From: Pseudomonas sp. MWU13-2100
GTDB lineage: Bacteria; Pseudomonadota; Gammaproteobacteria; Pseudomonadales; Pseudomonadaceae
NCBI RefSeq assembly: GCF_023242365.1
Contig: NZ_JALLIX010000038.1
Span: 1-64,000, forward strand
Length of the DNA stretch: 64,000 bases
Direction: 5' to 3'
This document shows, in pieces, positions 45,979 to 55,370 of the stretch. The first letter of the stretch is position 1, and every line of letters starts with the position of its first letter. The translations under genes were made by a program, and so were the position numbers. The notes under the pieces were generated by a model. That model did no database searches. It saw nothing but the letters and a program-made list of their open reading frames with translations, and was not told the DNA's origin.

Positions 45979-46263
45979 CTAACGAGGAATCTTCAACTGC
46001 TGCCCAGGTTTAATCTTGTCCGGGTCCGGCAGGGTCGCCCGGTTGGCCTCGGCGATTTCCGGCCACCTGCCGGCATCGTGCAATTCGCGCTCGGCAATCT
46101 TGCTCAGCGTATCGCCCGGCTGCACCGTATAGATACCGAACAGCGGCTCCGACGAAGCGGGCGGATCCTCTACCGGCGGGGCTTGCACATGGCTATCGGG
46201 CTGATGCTTATCGTCAGATGACTCTGGCTTCAATATCTTCTTGAACGTATCTAAAAGGCTCAT
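45979..46263 (-). CDS. LysM-domain protein
   Basis: A 94-residue protein with a C-terminal LysM domain (YTVQPGDTLSKIAERELHDA to KIKPGQQLKIP) after a polar linker; no signal peptide is visible. LysM binds peptidoglycan-type glycans; the same domain ends BON-LysM stress proteins such as Kbp/YgaU. The ATG at 46261-46263 follows a GGGAGAAAGAG site. The gene is divergent from the lysR gene. Confidence 0.85.
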   Translation of the reverse strand: MSLLDTFKKILKPESSDDKHQPDSHVQAPPVEDPPASSEPLFGIYTVQPGDTLSKIAERELHDAGRWPEIAEANRATLPDPDKIKPGQQLKIPR

Positions 46264-46399
46264 GGCTCTTTCTCCCTGGATGTAAACGCCAAGACGCGAA
46301 AGACCTGATCGGTGACGCCCGGCAAGGTTCCGATCCACCAATCAACAAGCATAGTCCAGGCGCGCTAGAATCCACGGCTGTACAGCCCGTGGAGCGACG

Positions 46400-47287
46400 A
46401 TGGACATCAAGCAGCTGAAATTCCTGATTGCCCTGGACGAGACCCGGCACTTCGGTCAGGCGGCGGCGCGCTGCCATATCACCCAGCCGACGCTGTCCAT
46501 GCGCCTGCGCAGCCTGGAAGAGGAGCTCGAGCTGCCCCTGGTCAACCGTGGCCAGCGTTTCGAAGGGTTCACCGCCCCCGGCGAACGGGTCCTGGCCTGG
46601 GCCCGTACCGTGCTGGCGGCCTGTGACGGCCTGCAAGCCGAAGCCGCCGCCTGTCGCGGCAATCTGATCGGCACCCTGCGTCTGGGCGTGGTGCCGTTGT
46701 CCAGTTTCGATCCGGTGCAACTGATGCAGCGCCTGCACCCGCAACACCCGAGCCTGCGCTTCGAACTCTCGTCCTTGAGCTCCGAGCAGATCCTCGAACA
46801 ACTGGCGAGCAACCGCCTGGACCTCGGCGTGTCCTACCTGGAGCACCTGGACACCGAGCGCTTCGAGGCCCTGGCCCTGGACGAAACCGCCATGGGCCTG
46901 CTCTACGACCAGCGCTTTTTCAGCTTCAGCGAGCAACCTTTGAGCTGGGAAGCGCTGATCGAGCTGCCCCTGGGCATGCTCACCAGCGGCATGCACTTTC
47001 GCCAGTCCATCGATCACAACTTCCACAGCCGCGGCCTGACCCCGCAACCGCTGCTGCAAACCGATGCCGTTCATCAACTGCTGCAAGCCGTTCATGGTGG
47101 CCTGTGCTGCGCCATCATGCCCTTGCACGGCGGCCTTGAAGGCCTGACCGAGCACCTGCGCCTGCAACCCATCGCCGAGGCCAGGACCCTGGCCCGCCTC
47201 GGCCTGATCATGCGCCGAGGGGCACCGCGTTCGGCATTGGCGGAAGCCTGTTTCGCCCTCTACCAACGATCACCGGATAGGGCTTGA
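46400..47287 (+). CDS. LysR-family regulator
   Basis: A 295-residue LysR-type regulator with the N-terminal helix-turn-helix (LKFLIALDETRHFGQAAARC, then ITQPTLSMRLRSLE) and a substrate-binding domain. It lies directly before fdhD in the same orientation, so it may control the formate-dehydrogenase-like genes. The inducer is unknown. Confidence 0.92.
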   Translation: MDIKQLKFLIALDETRHFGQAAARCHITQPTLSMRLRSLEEELELPLVNRGQRFEGFTAPGERVLAWARTVLAACDGLQAEAAACRGNLIGTLRLGVVPLSSFDPVQLMQRLHPQHPSLRFELSSLSSEQILEQLASNRLDLGVSYLEHLDTERFEALALDETAMGLLYDQRFFSFSEQPLSWEALIELPLGMLTSGMHFRQSIDHNFHSRGLTPQPLLQTDAVHQLLQAVHGGLCCAIMPLHGGLEGLTEHLRLQPIAEARTLARLGLIMRRGAPRSALAEACFALYQRSPDRA

Positions 47288-47318
47288 TCGATGAGCTCTA
47301 TCAGTAGATCAGTACTAG

Positions 47319-47351
47319 CGATTAGACGCGACCCTTTGTCGCGCCTAATCT
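47319..47351. promoter_or_regulatory. Hairpin between lysR and fdhD
   Basis: GATTAGACGCGA (47320-47331) pairs with TCGCGCCTAATC (47339-47350) with one mismatch and a seven-base loop. A TTGACA -35-like hexamer follows at 47351-47356. The element may end the lysR transcript or act as an operator for fdhD. Confidence 0.45.
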
Positions 47352-47382
47352 TGACACTGGATATTCCGCCGGTAATGCCCCC

Positions 47383-48222
47383 ATGAACGCCAAGGACCCC
47401 ACCTGCGCGCTCCCTGCCGCGTCGACAGCCGTGCCCGCCGCCAGTCAGAGCTACCAGTACAGCGACCTCGATCGCAGCGAAACCGCTGAGACAGCACTTG
47501 CCGAAGAAGTGGCCCTGGCGATTGCCTACAACGGCATCAGCCAGGCGGTGATGTTGGTCACTCCCACGGACCTCGAAGACTTTATCGTCGGCTTCAGCAT
47601 CGGCAGCGGCATCATTGCCGACGCCTCGGAAATCTACGACCTGAAACTCAGCGGCAGCGGCTCGGCCCAGTACGCCCAGGTGGAAATCGCCAGTCGTGCG
47701 TTCTGGAACCTCAAGCAGCAACGCCGGCAGCTGGCCGGCACCAGCGGCTGCGGCCTATGTGGCGTGGAAGCGCTGGAACAGGCACTGCCCGAGCTCCAGG
47801 TGCTGCCTGGCGCGCCCTTGCCGCCGGCCGCCTGGCTCGACGGCCTGCGCCAACGCATCAGCGCCTTCCAGCCCCTGGGGCAATATTCCGGGGCCGTGCA
47901 CGCCGCCCTCTTCATGAACGACCAGGGTGAACTGCTGCTGGGCCGTGAAGACATCGGCCGCCACAACGCCCTGGACAAGTTGATCGGCGCGCTGATCCGG
48001 CAAAACATCCCGACTGCCGGCGGCCTTGCAATTGTTACAAGTCGTTGCAGTCTCGAATTGATCCAGAAAGTCCTGCGCGCCGGCATCCAGACCCTGGTCA
48101 GCCTGTCGTCACCCACCGGCCTGGCCCTGCAGTGGGCGCGTCGACACCACCTCAATCTCATCCACCTGCCGCAAAAGAATGCGCCGCGGGTCTATAGCCC
48201 TGCGATGGAGAAACCCGCGTGA
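47383..48222 (+). CDS. fdhD: Formate dehydrogenase accessory sulfurtransferase FdhD
   Basis: A 279-residue sulfurtransferase that passes sulfur from IscS to the molybdenum cofactor of formate dehydrogenases. The essential pair C123 and C126 is in GTSGCGLCGVEAL, and GREDIGRHNALDKLIG is intact. It overlaps the oxidoreductase gene by four bases. Confidence 0.95.
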   Translation: MNAKDPTCALPAASTAVPAASQSYQYSDLDRSETAETALAEEVALAIAYNGISQAVMLVTPTDLEDFIVGFSIGSGIIADASEIYDLKLSGSGSAQYAQVEIASRAFWNLKQQRRQLAGTSGCGLCGVEALEQALPELQVLPGAPLPPAAWLDGLRQRISAFQPLGQYSGAVHAALFMNDQGELLLGREDIGRHNALDKLIGALIRQNIPTAGGLAIVTSRCSLELIQKVLRAGIQTLVSLSSPTGLALQWARRHHLNLIHLPQKNAPRVYSPAMEKPA

Positions 48223-50567
48223 GCAAGCATCAACAAGCCGACCAGACCCCCACCCCGCGCTACAAACCCTACAAGGGTGCGGCCGGTGGTTGGGGCGCGC
48301 TGATCAGCGTCGCCCAGGCCTGGCTGACCAGCGGCAACGCGCTGAAGAACCTGCGCATGATGCTCAAGACCAACCAGAACGGCGGCTTCGACTGCCCGGG
48401 CTGCGCCTGGGGCGACTCGCCGGAAAGCGGCATGGTCAAGTTCTGCGAGAACGGCGCCAAGGCGGTCAACTGGGAGGCCACCAAACGGCGGGTGGATGCC
48501 GCATTCTTTGCCAAGCACAGCGTCACTTCGCTGTTCGAACAGAGCGACTACTGGCTGGAATACCAGGGCCGCCTGACCGAGCCGATGAGCTACAACCCGC
48601 TCACCGACCGCTATCAGCCCATCAGTTGGCAAGCCGCCTACGCCCTGGTGGCCAAGCACCTGCTCAACCTGACCAGCCCCGACCAGGCCGAGTTCTACAC
48701 CTCGGGCCGCGCCAGCAACGAGGCGGCATACCTGTATCAACTGTTCGTCCGGGCCTTCGGCACCAACAACTTTCCCGATTGCTCGAACATGTGCCACGAG
48801 GCCAGCGGCGTGGCCCTGGCCCAGAGTGTCGGGGTCGGCAAGGGCACAGTGGCCTTTGACGATTTCGAACACGCCGACGCGATTTTCGTCTGGGGCCAGA
48901 ACCCCGGCACCAACCACCCACGGATGCTCGAACCGCTGCGTGAAGCGGTCAACCGTGGCGGCCAGGTGGTCTGCATCAACCCGCTCAAGGAGCGCGGCCT
49001 GGAACGTTTCCAACACCCACAGCACCCGCTGGAAATGCTCACCAACGGCGACAAGCCGACCAACACCGCCTATTTCCGCCCGGCCCTTGGCGGCGACATG
49101 GCGCTGCTGCGCGGCATGGCCAAGTTCTTGCTGCAATGGGAGCGCGAGGCCCAGGCGGCGAACGAACCGTCGGTGTTCGACCATGACTTCCTCAACGAAC
49201 ACACCGCCAATGTCCTCGACTACCTGGCTGCCATCGATGAGACCCCGTGGGAGCAGATCGTCGCGCAGTCGGGCCTGACCCTGATGGAGATCGAGCAGGC
49301 GGCGCGGATGTACGTCAAAGGCAAGAACGTCATCATGTGCTGGGCCATGGGCATCACCCAGCATCGGCACTCGGTCGCGACCATCCAGGAAATCTCCAAC
49401 CTGATGCTGCTGCGCGGTAATATCGGCCGCCCGGGCGCCGGTCTGTGCCCGGTGCGTGGCCACAGCAACGTGCAAGGCGACCGCACCATGGGTATCAACG
49501 AGTGTCCGCCGGTGGCCTTCCTCGATACCCTGGAGCGCCGCTTCCAGTTCAAGGTGCCACGCAGCAACGGCCATAACGTGGTCGAAGCCATCCACGCCAT
49601 GCTGGATGGCCGGGCCAAGGTGTTTATCGGCCTGGGCGGCAACTTCGCCCAGGCGACCCCGGACAGCCCACGGACTTTCGAAGCCCTGCGCAACTGCGAG
49701 TTGACCGTGCAGATCAGCACCAAACTCAACCGCAGCCACCTGACCCACGGCAAGGAAGCGCTGATCCTGCCATGCCTGGGCCGCACCGATATCGACATCC
49801 AGAGCGAAGGCGCGCAAGCCATCACCGTCGAAGACTCGTTCAGCATGGTCCACGCTTCCAGCGGGCAGTTGCAGCCACAGTCGAAACAGATGCGCTCGGA
49901 GCCGGCGATCATCGCCGGCATCGCCGCCGCGACCCTGGGCGCCAAACCGGTGGACTGGCACTGGCTGGTGGCCGACTATCGGCGCATCCGCGACCTGATC
50001 GCCGAGACCATTCCCGGCTTCAAGGACTTCAACCAGCGCCTTCAGAACCCGGGCGGTTTCCACCTGGGCAACGCCGCCGGCACACGTCGCTGGCACACTC
50101 CGTCGGGCCGGGCGAACTTCCGCTCGAACAGCCTGCCGGCCGACCTGATCCACGAACGCATCCATGCCACCGGCAAGGTGCCGCATCTGATCATGCAATC
50201 GATGCGCTCCCACGATCAGTACAACACCACCATTTATGGCCTCGATGACCGCTACCGTGGGGTCAAGGGCCAGCGCGACGTGTTGTTCGTCAACGAAGCG
50301 GACATCATCCGCCTGGGTTTCAAGCCGGGCCAGAAAGCCGATATCGTCTCGCTCTGGGAAGACGGCCGCGAGCGCCGGGTCCAGGGCTTCACCCTGCTGG
50401 CGTTCGATATCCCCGCCGGGCAGGCCGCCGCCTACTACCCGGAAGTGAACCCGCTGGTACCGCTGGAAAGCATCGGCGACGGCAGCCACACCCCGACGTC
50501 CAAATTCGTCGCTATTGTCCTGGAGCAAGCCAGCGAAAGCGGGCTGATCATGGCCAAGGCGGGCTGA
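48219..50567 (+). CDS. YdeP/FdhF-type molybdopterin oxidoreductase
   Basis: A 782-residue bis-MGD oxidoreductase of the YdeP type (often named FdhF or formate dehydrogenase alpha). Near the N-terminus C59, C62 and C76 (DCPGCAWGDSP, KFCENG) probably bind an iron-sulfur cluster; the molybdenum-ligand region is SNMCHEASGVAL; a C-terminal molydop-binding domain (HDQYNTTIYGLDDRYRGV) follows. There is no twin-Arg signal, so it should be cytoplasmic. Coupling to fdhD shows it needs a sulfurated cofactor. The substrate may be formate, but YdeP-type enzymes are not well defined. Confidence 0.9.
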   Translation: MSKHQQADQTPTPRYKPYKGAAGGWGALISVAQAWLTSGNALKNLRMMLKTNQNGGFDCPGCAWGDSPESGMVKFCENGAKAVNWEATKRRVDAAFFAKHSVTSLFEQSDYWLEYQGRLTEPMSYNPLTDRYQPISWQAAYALVAKHLLNLTSPDQAEFYTSGRASNEAAYLYQLFVRAFGTNNFPDCSNMCHEASGVALAQSVGVGKGTVAFDDFEHADAIFVWGQNPGTNHPRMLEPLREAVNRGGQVVCINPLKERGLERFQHPQHPLEMLTNGDKPTNTAYFRPALGGDMALLRGMAKFLLQWEREAQAANEPSVFDHDFLNEHTANVLDYLAAIDETPWEQIVAQSGLTLMEIEQAARMYVKGKNVIMCWAMGITQHRHSVATIQEISNLMLLRGNIGRPGAGLCPVRGHSNVQGDRTMGINECPPVAFLDTLERRFQFKVPRSNGHNVVEAIHAMLDGRAKVFIGLGGNFAQATPDSPRTFEALRNCELTVQISTKLNRSHLTHGKEALILPCLGRTDIDIQSEGAQAITVEDSFSMVHASSGQLQPQSKQMRSEPAIIAGIAAATLGAKPVDWHWLVADYRRIRDLIAETIPGFKDFNQRLQNPGGFHLGNAAGTRRWHTPSGRANFRSNSLPADLIHERIHATGKVPHLIMQSMRSHDQYNTTIYGLDDRYRGVKGQRDVLFVNEADIIRLGFKPGQKADIVSLWEDGRERRVQGFTLLAFDIPAGQAAAYYPEVNPLVPLESIGDGSHTPTSKFVAIVLEQASESGLIMAKAG

Positions 50568-50775
50568 TCGACGCCCCGTGAAGCGCTCTATAACCAGGGC
50601 TTCGGATAGCCGCCCGGGCAATAGCAAAAGGCCATTCGACAAACCGCCGGCCCTTTACTAGAGTCTGCGGGCGGTGCTCTTCATCCACTCATTCGAATGC
50701 GATGGGCAGCACCCGCCCAGGGACCCTGCCCGCCCATCGGGCCTGTCCTCCCAGCACGGATTGCGGAGAGCATTC
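50568..50775. other. Intergenic region before the lodA-like gene
   Basis: No gene is seen. The last 20 bases carry a GGAGAG ribosome binding site for the lodA-like start at 50776. Confidence 0.5.
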
Positions 50776-52800
50776 ATGTCGATCACGCCCGGTCATACTA
50801 CGCATTACCACGGCGACACCCCTTCCTCCCCCAGCAAAGACAATCGCATCGTCAGCGCCGCGATCCACCCCGCCATCGGCGTGGCGCGGGTCGGCAACAG
50901 CGAGGCGGAATACTTTGTCGGCCCCCTGGTCACCTCCCCGCGACCCGAACCCCTGGGGTTCTATCGCGATGCCCAGGGCGCGCTGAAGCGCCAGGCCGCC
51001 GAGTTCCGGCTGTACGGCTACAACCTGGCCGGAGAGGTGGTCGCTGAACTGACCGTGGAAAATGCCGACATCATCTGGTCGGCCCATGTCGCCAACAGCA
51101 AGGCGCAGTGGTACCAGTGGCAACTGGCGATGGACATCCCCGAAGCCGCCACCGTGGTGCTGCCCCTGCGCAACGCGCAGATCACCGACGCCAAGGCCCG
51201 CGCGGCCCTGACCATCGACGGCGGCCTGCAAAGCATCAGCGGGCCGAACCAGAGCGGCGTCGAATTCAACGGCCAATACGAAGACACCCCGGTCAACCTC
51301 GGCGAACTGCGCACCGACGCCCAGGGGCGACTGCTGTTCCTCGGCGGGCGTGGCATCTCGGCCTCGCCCAAAGGCACGCCGATCTTCAACCCGGCCGACG
51401 GCAACAGCTTCATCAACGCCGACGGCTGGTTCGACGACACCTCCGATGGCCCGGTCAGTGCCCAGGTCAGCATCGGCGGACGCTCGATCCCGGTGGAGTC
51501 GGCCTGGGTCGTCACCGCGCCCCCCAACTACGCACCGCAGGTCAAGGCCGTGCGCACCCTGTACGACCTGACCTATGACCTGTTTATCCAGGCCGGTTGG
51601 CTGACGCCGAACACTTCGGTGTCGTTCCGCAATGACGTCTATCCGATCCTGCAGCGCCTGTCGGGCCTGCAATGGGTCAACCAGGGCTTCGCCACCCAGT
51701 TCGGCCACAACGGCCGCTACAACTTCGAGGACCCGGCCTTTATCGCCCAACTGGCGAGCAAACCGGCGCCGGGCAACTATGACCTGTTCGCCGAAACCCG
51801 TCGGCAGATTCTCAACAGCTTCCGCCTGCCCGATCCGACCGATGGCAATGTGTTGCCCTGGCCGTGGATCTACGGCGATGCCATGAGCTCGGTGCCCAAC
51901 CCGAGCCCACGGCAGAATTCGGCGATTACCCAGACCCAGTACCTGACCCTCAGCAGTTGGGCCGCCGGCGACTTTGAATCCGACTGGAGCAGCGAGCCGC
52001 TGCCGGGTCACCTCGACTCGGTGCCTCTGGCCGAACAACCGGCGATGCTCGACCGCGCGGCCCTCGACTTCTGCCTGGCCGATGCCTTCCACCCCGGCTG
52101 CGAACTGACCTGGCCGATGCGTCACCTGCCGCTGTACGCCAAGCCCTGGCGTATTCGCCAACGCCCGGCGGGCAGCCCGCGGCCCGACTACGGAGCGACC
52201 CTGGACCAGACCCAGGCGCTGGCCGTCGGCGGGCCACTGTACGGACAAGCCCCCGGCGACCTGAACCGCTGGATGGGCCTGCCCTGGCAGGCCGACACCG
52301 CCTATTGCCGTGGCGGCTACGACCAGGCCTACAACCCGTTCACCTCGACTTTCTGGCCGGCCCGCGTGCCCAACCAGGTCCTCAGCGATGCCGATTACGA
52401 GCTGGTCATCGACCCCTCGGTGGCGCCGGAGCAACGCCGCGACGCCTTTGCCGAGCGCAGCAACTGGAACGCACCGCTGGACATCAACTATCCGAAAAAG
52501 ACCCCGACCGCCGTGCAGATGCAGACCATGGTCGATATTTTCGGCTCCATGGGCCTGCTGGAAGTGCGTCAGGGTGTCCCCGGCAACCCGCAGTACCCGG
52601 ACACCATGATGGTCGCCAGCTATGGCCCGGCCATTCCCCAGGCACAGACCTTGGCCAGTGCCCAGTTGGCCGCCGATTTTGCCGCGGCGGGCAGTCCGCC
52701 GAGCGCAGGCCCACGCCCGCCCAAAGGCGCCAACTTCAGCAGCCCGGAAGAAGCGTTGCAGGCCCCTCACGCCGTCAAACCCGGAAACCGTCCGGTCTAG
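50776..52800 (+). CDS. LodA/GoxA-type quinoprotein amino-acid oxidase
   Basis: A 674-residue protein of the LodA family, oxidases with a cysteine tryptophylquinone cofactor that release H2O2 from amino acids such as lysine or glycine. The N-terminal IHPAIGVARVGNSEAEYFVGP and the segment VTAPPNYAPQVKAVRTLYDL are characteristic. In the C-terminal part C511 (TAYCRGGYDQAYNPF) and W527 (FWPARVPNQ) are the likely cofactor residues, 16 apart, which resembles the close spacing of glycine-oxidase-type members more than LodA itself; this needs alignment to confirm. There is no signal peptide, as for LodA. The next gene starts at the base after its stop and encodes the flavin partner. Confidence 0.85.
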   Translation: MSITPGHTTHYHGDTPSSPSKDNRIVSAAIHPAIGVARVGNSEAEYFVGPLVTSPRPEPLGFYRDAQGALKRQAAEFRLYGYNLAGEVVAELTVENADIIWSAHVANSKAQWYQWQLAMDIPEAATVVLPLRNAQITDAKARAALTIDGGLQSISGPNQSGVEFNGQYEDTPVNLGELRTDAQGRLLFLGGRGISASPKGTPIFNPADGNSFINADGWFDDTSDGPVSAQVSIGGRSIPVESAWVVTAPPNYAPQVKAVRTLYDLTYDLFIQAGWLTPNTSVSFRNDVYPILQRLSGLQWVNQGFATQFGHNGRYNFEDPAFIAQLASKPAPGNYDLFAETRRQILNSFRLPDPTDGNVLPWPWIYGDAMSSVPNPSPRQNSAITQTQYLTLSSWAAGDFESDWSSEPLPGHLDSVPLAEQPAMLDRAALDFCLADAFHPGCELTWPMRHLPLYAKPWRIRQRPAGSPRPDYGATLDQTQALAVGGPLYGQAPGDLNRWMGLPWQADTAYCRGGYDQAYNPFTSTFWPARVPNQVLSDADYELVIDPSVAPEQRRDAFAERSNWNAPLDINYPKKTPTAVQMQTMVDIFGSMGLLEVRQGVPGNPQYPDTMMVASYGPAIPQAQTLASAQLAADFAAAGSPPSAGPRPPKGANFSSPEEALQAPHAVKPGNRPV

Positions 52801-53883
52801 ATGGAGCACTACGACGTCGCCATCATCGGTGGCGGCCCGGCTGGCTCGGCGACCGCCATTACCCTCGGTCGCCTGGGCTGGCGGGTGCTGCTAGCCGACT
52901 CGGCGCCCGCCGGGCGCTTTCGGGTGGGCGAGGGTTTTCCGCCTTCGGCGCGTTCGCTGCTCAATGACCTGGGGGTGCTCGACGGTTTTCTCGGCGCCGG
53001 GCATCGCACCAGCTACGGCAATGTCTCCGTGTGGGGCTCGGACGAGCCACGCATGGACGACTTTATTTTTCATACCCACGGCCAGGGTTATCAGTTGGAC
53101 CGTGCGGCTTTCGACCAGCAACTGCGCGCGGCGGCGCGACGGGGCGGGGTGTCGGTTCACCCCTCCACACGACTGAGCCAGACAGCTGCCGAAGACGGTT
53201 TCCAGCTGCAACTGTCCCGCGATGGCTACGAACAGCTGGCCCACAGCCGCTGGCTGATCGACGCCGGCGGCCGCCCGGCCGTGCTCGCCCGCCAGCAGGG
53301 TGCGCAGCGCCTGACGGATGATCGGCTGGTGGCGTTCTATCTGTTGCTGCACAGTTCAAAAGGCTCCGACCAGGACGGCCGAACCCTGGTCGAGGCGGTC
53401 GAGCACGGCTGGTGGTACAGCGTGCTGCTGCCGTCGGGGGAACGCTTGGTGACCTATCTCAGCGATCTCGACCTGCTGGATCGCCAGCAACTGCTGAGCA
53501 GCGAAGGTCTGTGGCGGCAGTTGGCACAGACGCGCCTGCTATGGCGATTGTGCCAAGCCCACGACTACCGCCCCGGCACCTCGGTCCATGGCATGGACGC
53601 CAGCAGCGCGCGGCTTTCACTGTTCCACGGCGCACGCTGGGCCGCTGTCGGCGATGCCGCCTTGTCCTTCGATCCGCTGTCCTCGCAAGGCATCGCCACC
53701 GCCCTTTACTGCGGCCAGCAGTGTGCCCAGGCCGTACATGCCGCACTGCAAGGCGACGTGCAAGCATTGCCTGGCTATGCCGATCTGCTGGCACGGATCT
53801 ATGCCGCTTACCTGGACAACCGGCAGCAGTTCTATGGGATGGAAAAACGCTGGAAGGAATCGATTTTCTGGAGCCGGCGCTAG
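52801..53883 (+). CDS. LodB-type FAD-dependent maturation oxidase
   Basis: A 360-residue flavoprotein of the tryptophan-halogenase/geranylgeranyl-reductase fold. Residues 1-40 carry the FAD motif IIGGGPAGSATAITLGRLGW, and GDAALSFDPLSSQGIATAL is the conserved second FAD segment. LodB-type proteins build the CTQ cofactor in the partner oxidase. The start codon follows the lodA stop with no gap, so the two are translated together. Confidence 0.87.
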   Translation: MEHYDVAIIGGGPAGSATAITLGRLGWRVLLADSAPAGRFRVGEGFPPSARSLLNDLGVLDGFLGAGHRTSYGNVSVWGSDEPRMDDFIFHTHGQGYQLDRAAFDQQLRAAARRGGVSVHPSTRLSQTAAEDGFQLQLSRDGYEQLAHSRWLIDAGGRPAVLARQQGAQRLTDDRLVAFYLLLHSSKGSDQDGRTLVEAVEHGWWYSVLLPSGERLVTYLSDLDLLDRQQLLSSEGLWRQLAQTRLLWRLCQAHDYRPGTSVHGMDASSARLSLFHGARWAAVGDAALSFDPLSSQGIATALYCGQQCAQAVHAALQGDVQALPGYADLLARIYAAYLDNRQQFYGMEKRWKESIFWSRR

Positions 53884-54090
53884 GTCCGGAAAAATCTTTT
53901 TCAGCAGCGCAGGACAGGCAAAACGGGCGGATTCAAGCGAACTAAGACTGACTAAACTCGACTAAGTTCCCCAGTAAAAACAGTAAGTTATGATTTTGTA
54001 TACCACCCATGTTATTCGTCGGATTTCCATTGTAACTATTCCTACACAAGCCTCAGGATCGCGCCGTCATCCCTTGGAGGCTCTTCTCAC

Positions 54091-54555
54091 ATGAAGTTCT
54101 CGTCGATTCTTTTGTTGTCCCTGAGCCTGGCCAGCGGCTTCGCCTCAGCCGGTGGTACCGCCGAAGCCGGTATCGGTGGCGCATTGGGCGGGGTACTCGG
54201 TTCGGCGGTCGGTCAGTCGCTGGGCGGCAACACCGGTTCGACCATCGGTGCCGCCCTCGGCGGCGCAGGCGGCAGCGCGGTCGGCGCGAATAGACACAGC
54301 CGCGGCGAAGCCGCCATCGGTGGTGCCCTGGGCGCGGCCGGCGGCAACGTTGTCGGTCGCAACATGGGCGGGACCAACGGCGCCCTGCTCGGCGCGGCGG
54401 CCGGCGGTGGCGCGGGCGGCGCGCTGGGCAACTACATGGGCAACTCCAGCGAACGCGAAGGTCGTTATTACCGTGGCGATCGCCGTGACTACCGCGGCGA
54501 GCATCGCGGCCATGGCTACGGTCATCGCAAGCATCGCCGGCATTGGGATGACTGA
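54091..54555 (+). CDS. Secreted glycine-zipper protein
   Basis: A 154-residue protein with a signal peptide (SILLLSLSLASGFASA) and then about 100 residues of glycine-zipper repeats (GGALGGVLGSAVGQSLGG and alike), ending in a basic, His- and Arg-rich tail. Such proteins sit in the outer membrane or periplasm, often forming oligomers, with unknown role. A TGGAGGC site precedes the ATG. The gene stands alone. Confidence 0.85.
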   Translation: MKFSSILLLSLSLASGFASAGGTAEAGIGGALGGVLGSAVGQSLGGNTGSTIGAALGGAGGSAVGANRHSRGEAAIGGALGAAGGNVVGRNMGGTNGALLGAAAGGGAGGALGNYMGNSSEREGRYYRGDRRDYRGEHRGHGYGHRKHRRHWDD

Positions 54556-54741
54556 CCGTCCTGCCAATGCATGAAGCCCGTCAGCCTGCGCCCGATCATG
54601 CAGTTTGCATGGGCTTCAGACCCTCTCAAAAATCCAACCCGTTGATAACACTGGTAATTCAGTCATAAAACGGGTTGGCATGCGCTCTGCTCTGTTCTGC
54701 GTGAAAGCTGTCTGTCTTTCATTCATGGAGCATGAGCAACA

Positions 54742-54975
54742 ATGATCGAGCACACTCAATCCCCACCTGCCATCCGCCACGATGCGTCGACTCACTCAGG
54801 GGTAGCTGCCGTCGCCGCGGCTCTCTCCCTGCTGCGGCTCATGCTCGGTGCCGGGCTGGGCTGGGCTGGGCTGGGCTGGGCCTGTCGACGATGTCGTCAT
54901 GGGCCGGCGAAGGTCTCGGCGCCAAGGGCCTCGGCGTGTCGGCGATTATCTGGCTGGCCGTGACACAGCCAAGGA
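54742..54975 (+). pseudogene. Truncated, frameshifted membrane-protein gene
   Basis: An ATG at 54742 begins a polar N-terminus followed by a hydrophobic segment (GVAAVAAALSLLRLMLGAGLG). In the original frame the reading turns to Arg/Pro-rich nonsense after a (GGGCT)5 tract, but one frame over it continues as GLGLSTMSSWAGEGLGAKGL to IIWLAVTQ, a pattern I know from a family of larger multi-helix membrane proteins. Sequence after that is unrelated. So the gene has a frameshift at the repeat and a loss of the 3' part. Confidence 0.6.
54853..54881 (+). repeat. (GGGCT)5 pentanucleotide tandem repeat
   Basis: Five perfect GGGCT units (54853-54877) plus a partial sixth lie inside the broken membrane-protein gene. 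Losing one unit would rejoin the two halves of the reading frame described for that gene, so slippage at this tract explains the frameshift. Confidence 0.85.
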
Positions 54976-55243
54976 ATTACATTCCATTACATCTTTTCCG
55001 ATACCGCACCTTAAGCCTAATTCCTAGAAGCCGCCGATCAGAGCCTTTGCGCCATTCCCTCAGCAGCCAGCGCCGTTGCTGAATGACGGCTCTAGCACCT
55101 ACCCCGGCAGCCCGTTTCAAACCCCGGCCACATCCCCGAAAACCGGGCCTTCGGTCCCTTGGGATTAAGGGTTATCCCGATATTGATATCAATATGCTAC
55201 CGATATGATCCGCTGTCCTTGAGCTATGCAATGGAAGCAGGAG
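54976..55243. other. Non-coding scar sequence
   Basis: No supported gene. Open frames here lack signals. The stretch lies between the truncated membrane-protein gene and the remains of a chemosensory operon, and probably formed by deletion. A ATTGATATCAAT palindrome lies near 55182. Confidence 0.4.
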
Positions 55244-55363
55244 ATGCGGATTTATTTTGGAGTCTGGCTAGGCATCGGGCTGAGTAGTATCGGGTTGTTC
55301 GTCAGTCAGTCCCTTCTCCGACCACAGCCACGGTCGGTAGCCATGGAAGGGTTGTCCGGATGA
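55244..55363 (+). CDS. Possible 39-residue membrane peptide
   Basis: The frame MRIYFGVWLGIGLSSIGLFV and following residues encodes a single hydrophobic segment and a polar tail. A GCAGGAG site is close to the ATG. It ends eight bases before the STAS gene and could be cotranscribed. No family is known to me, and it could be chance. Confidence 0.35.
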   Translation: MRIYFGVWLGIGLSSIGLFVSQSLLRPQPRSVAMEGLSG

Positions 55364-55370
55364 CCACGCC

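Noticed and set aside
48192..50642. 816-codon minus-strand open frame opposite the YdeP-type gene
   Set aside because: Shadow frame; the plus-strand product has clear molybdopterin oxidoreductase motifs.
50689..52809. 706-codon minus-strand open frame opposite the LodA-like gene
   Set aside because: Shadow frame with no start signal or domain.
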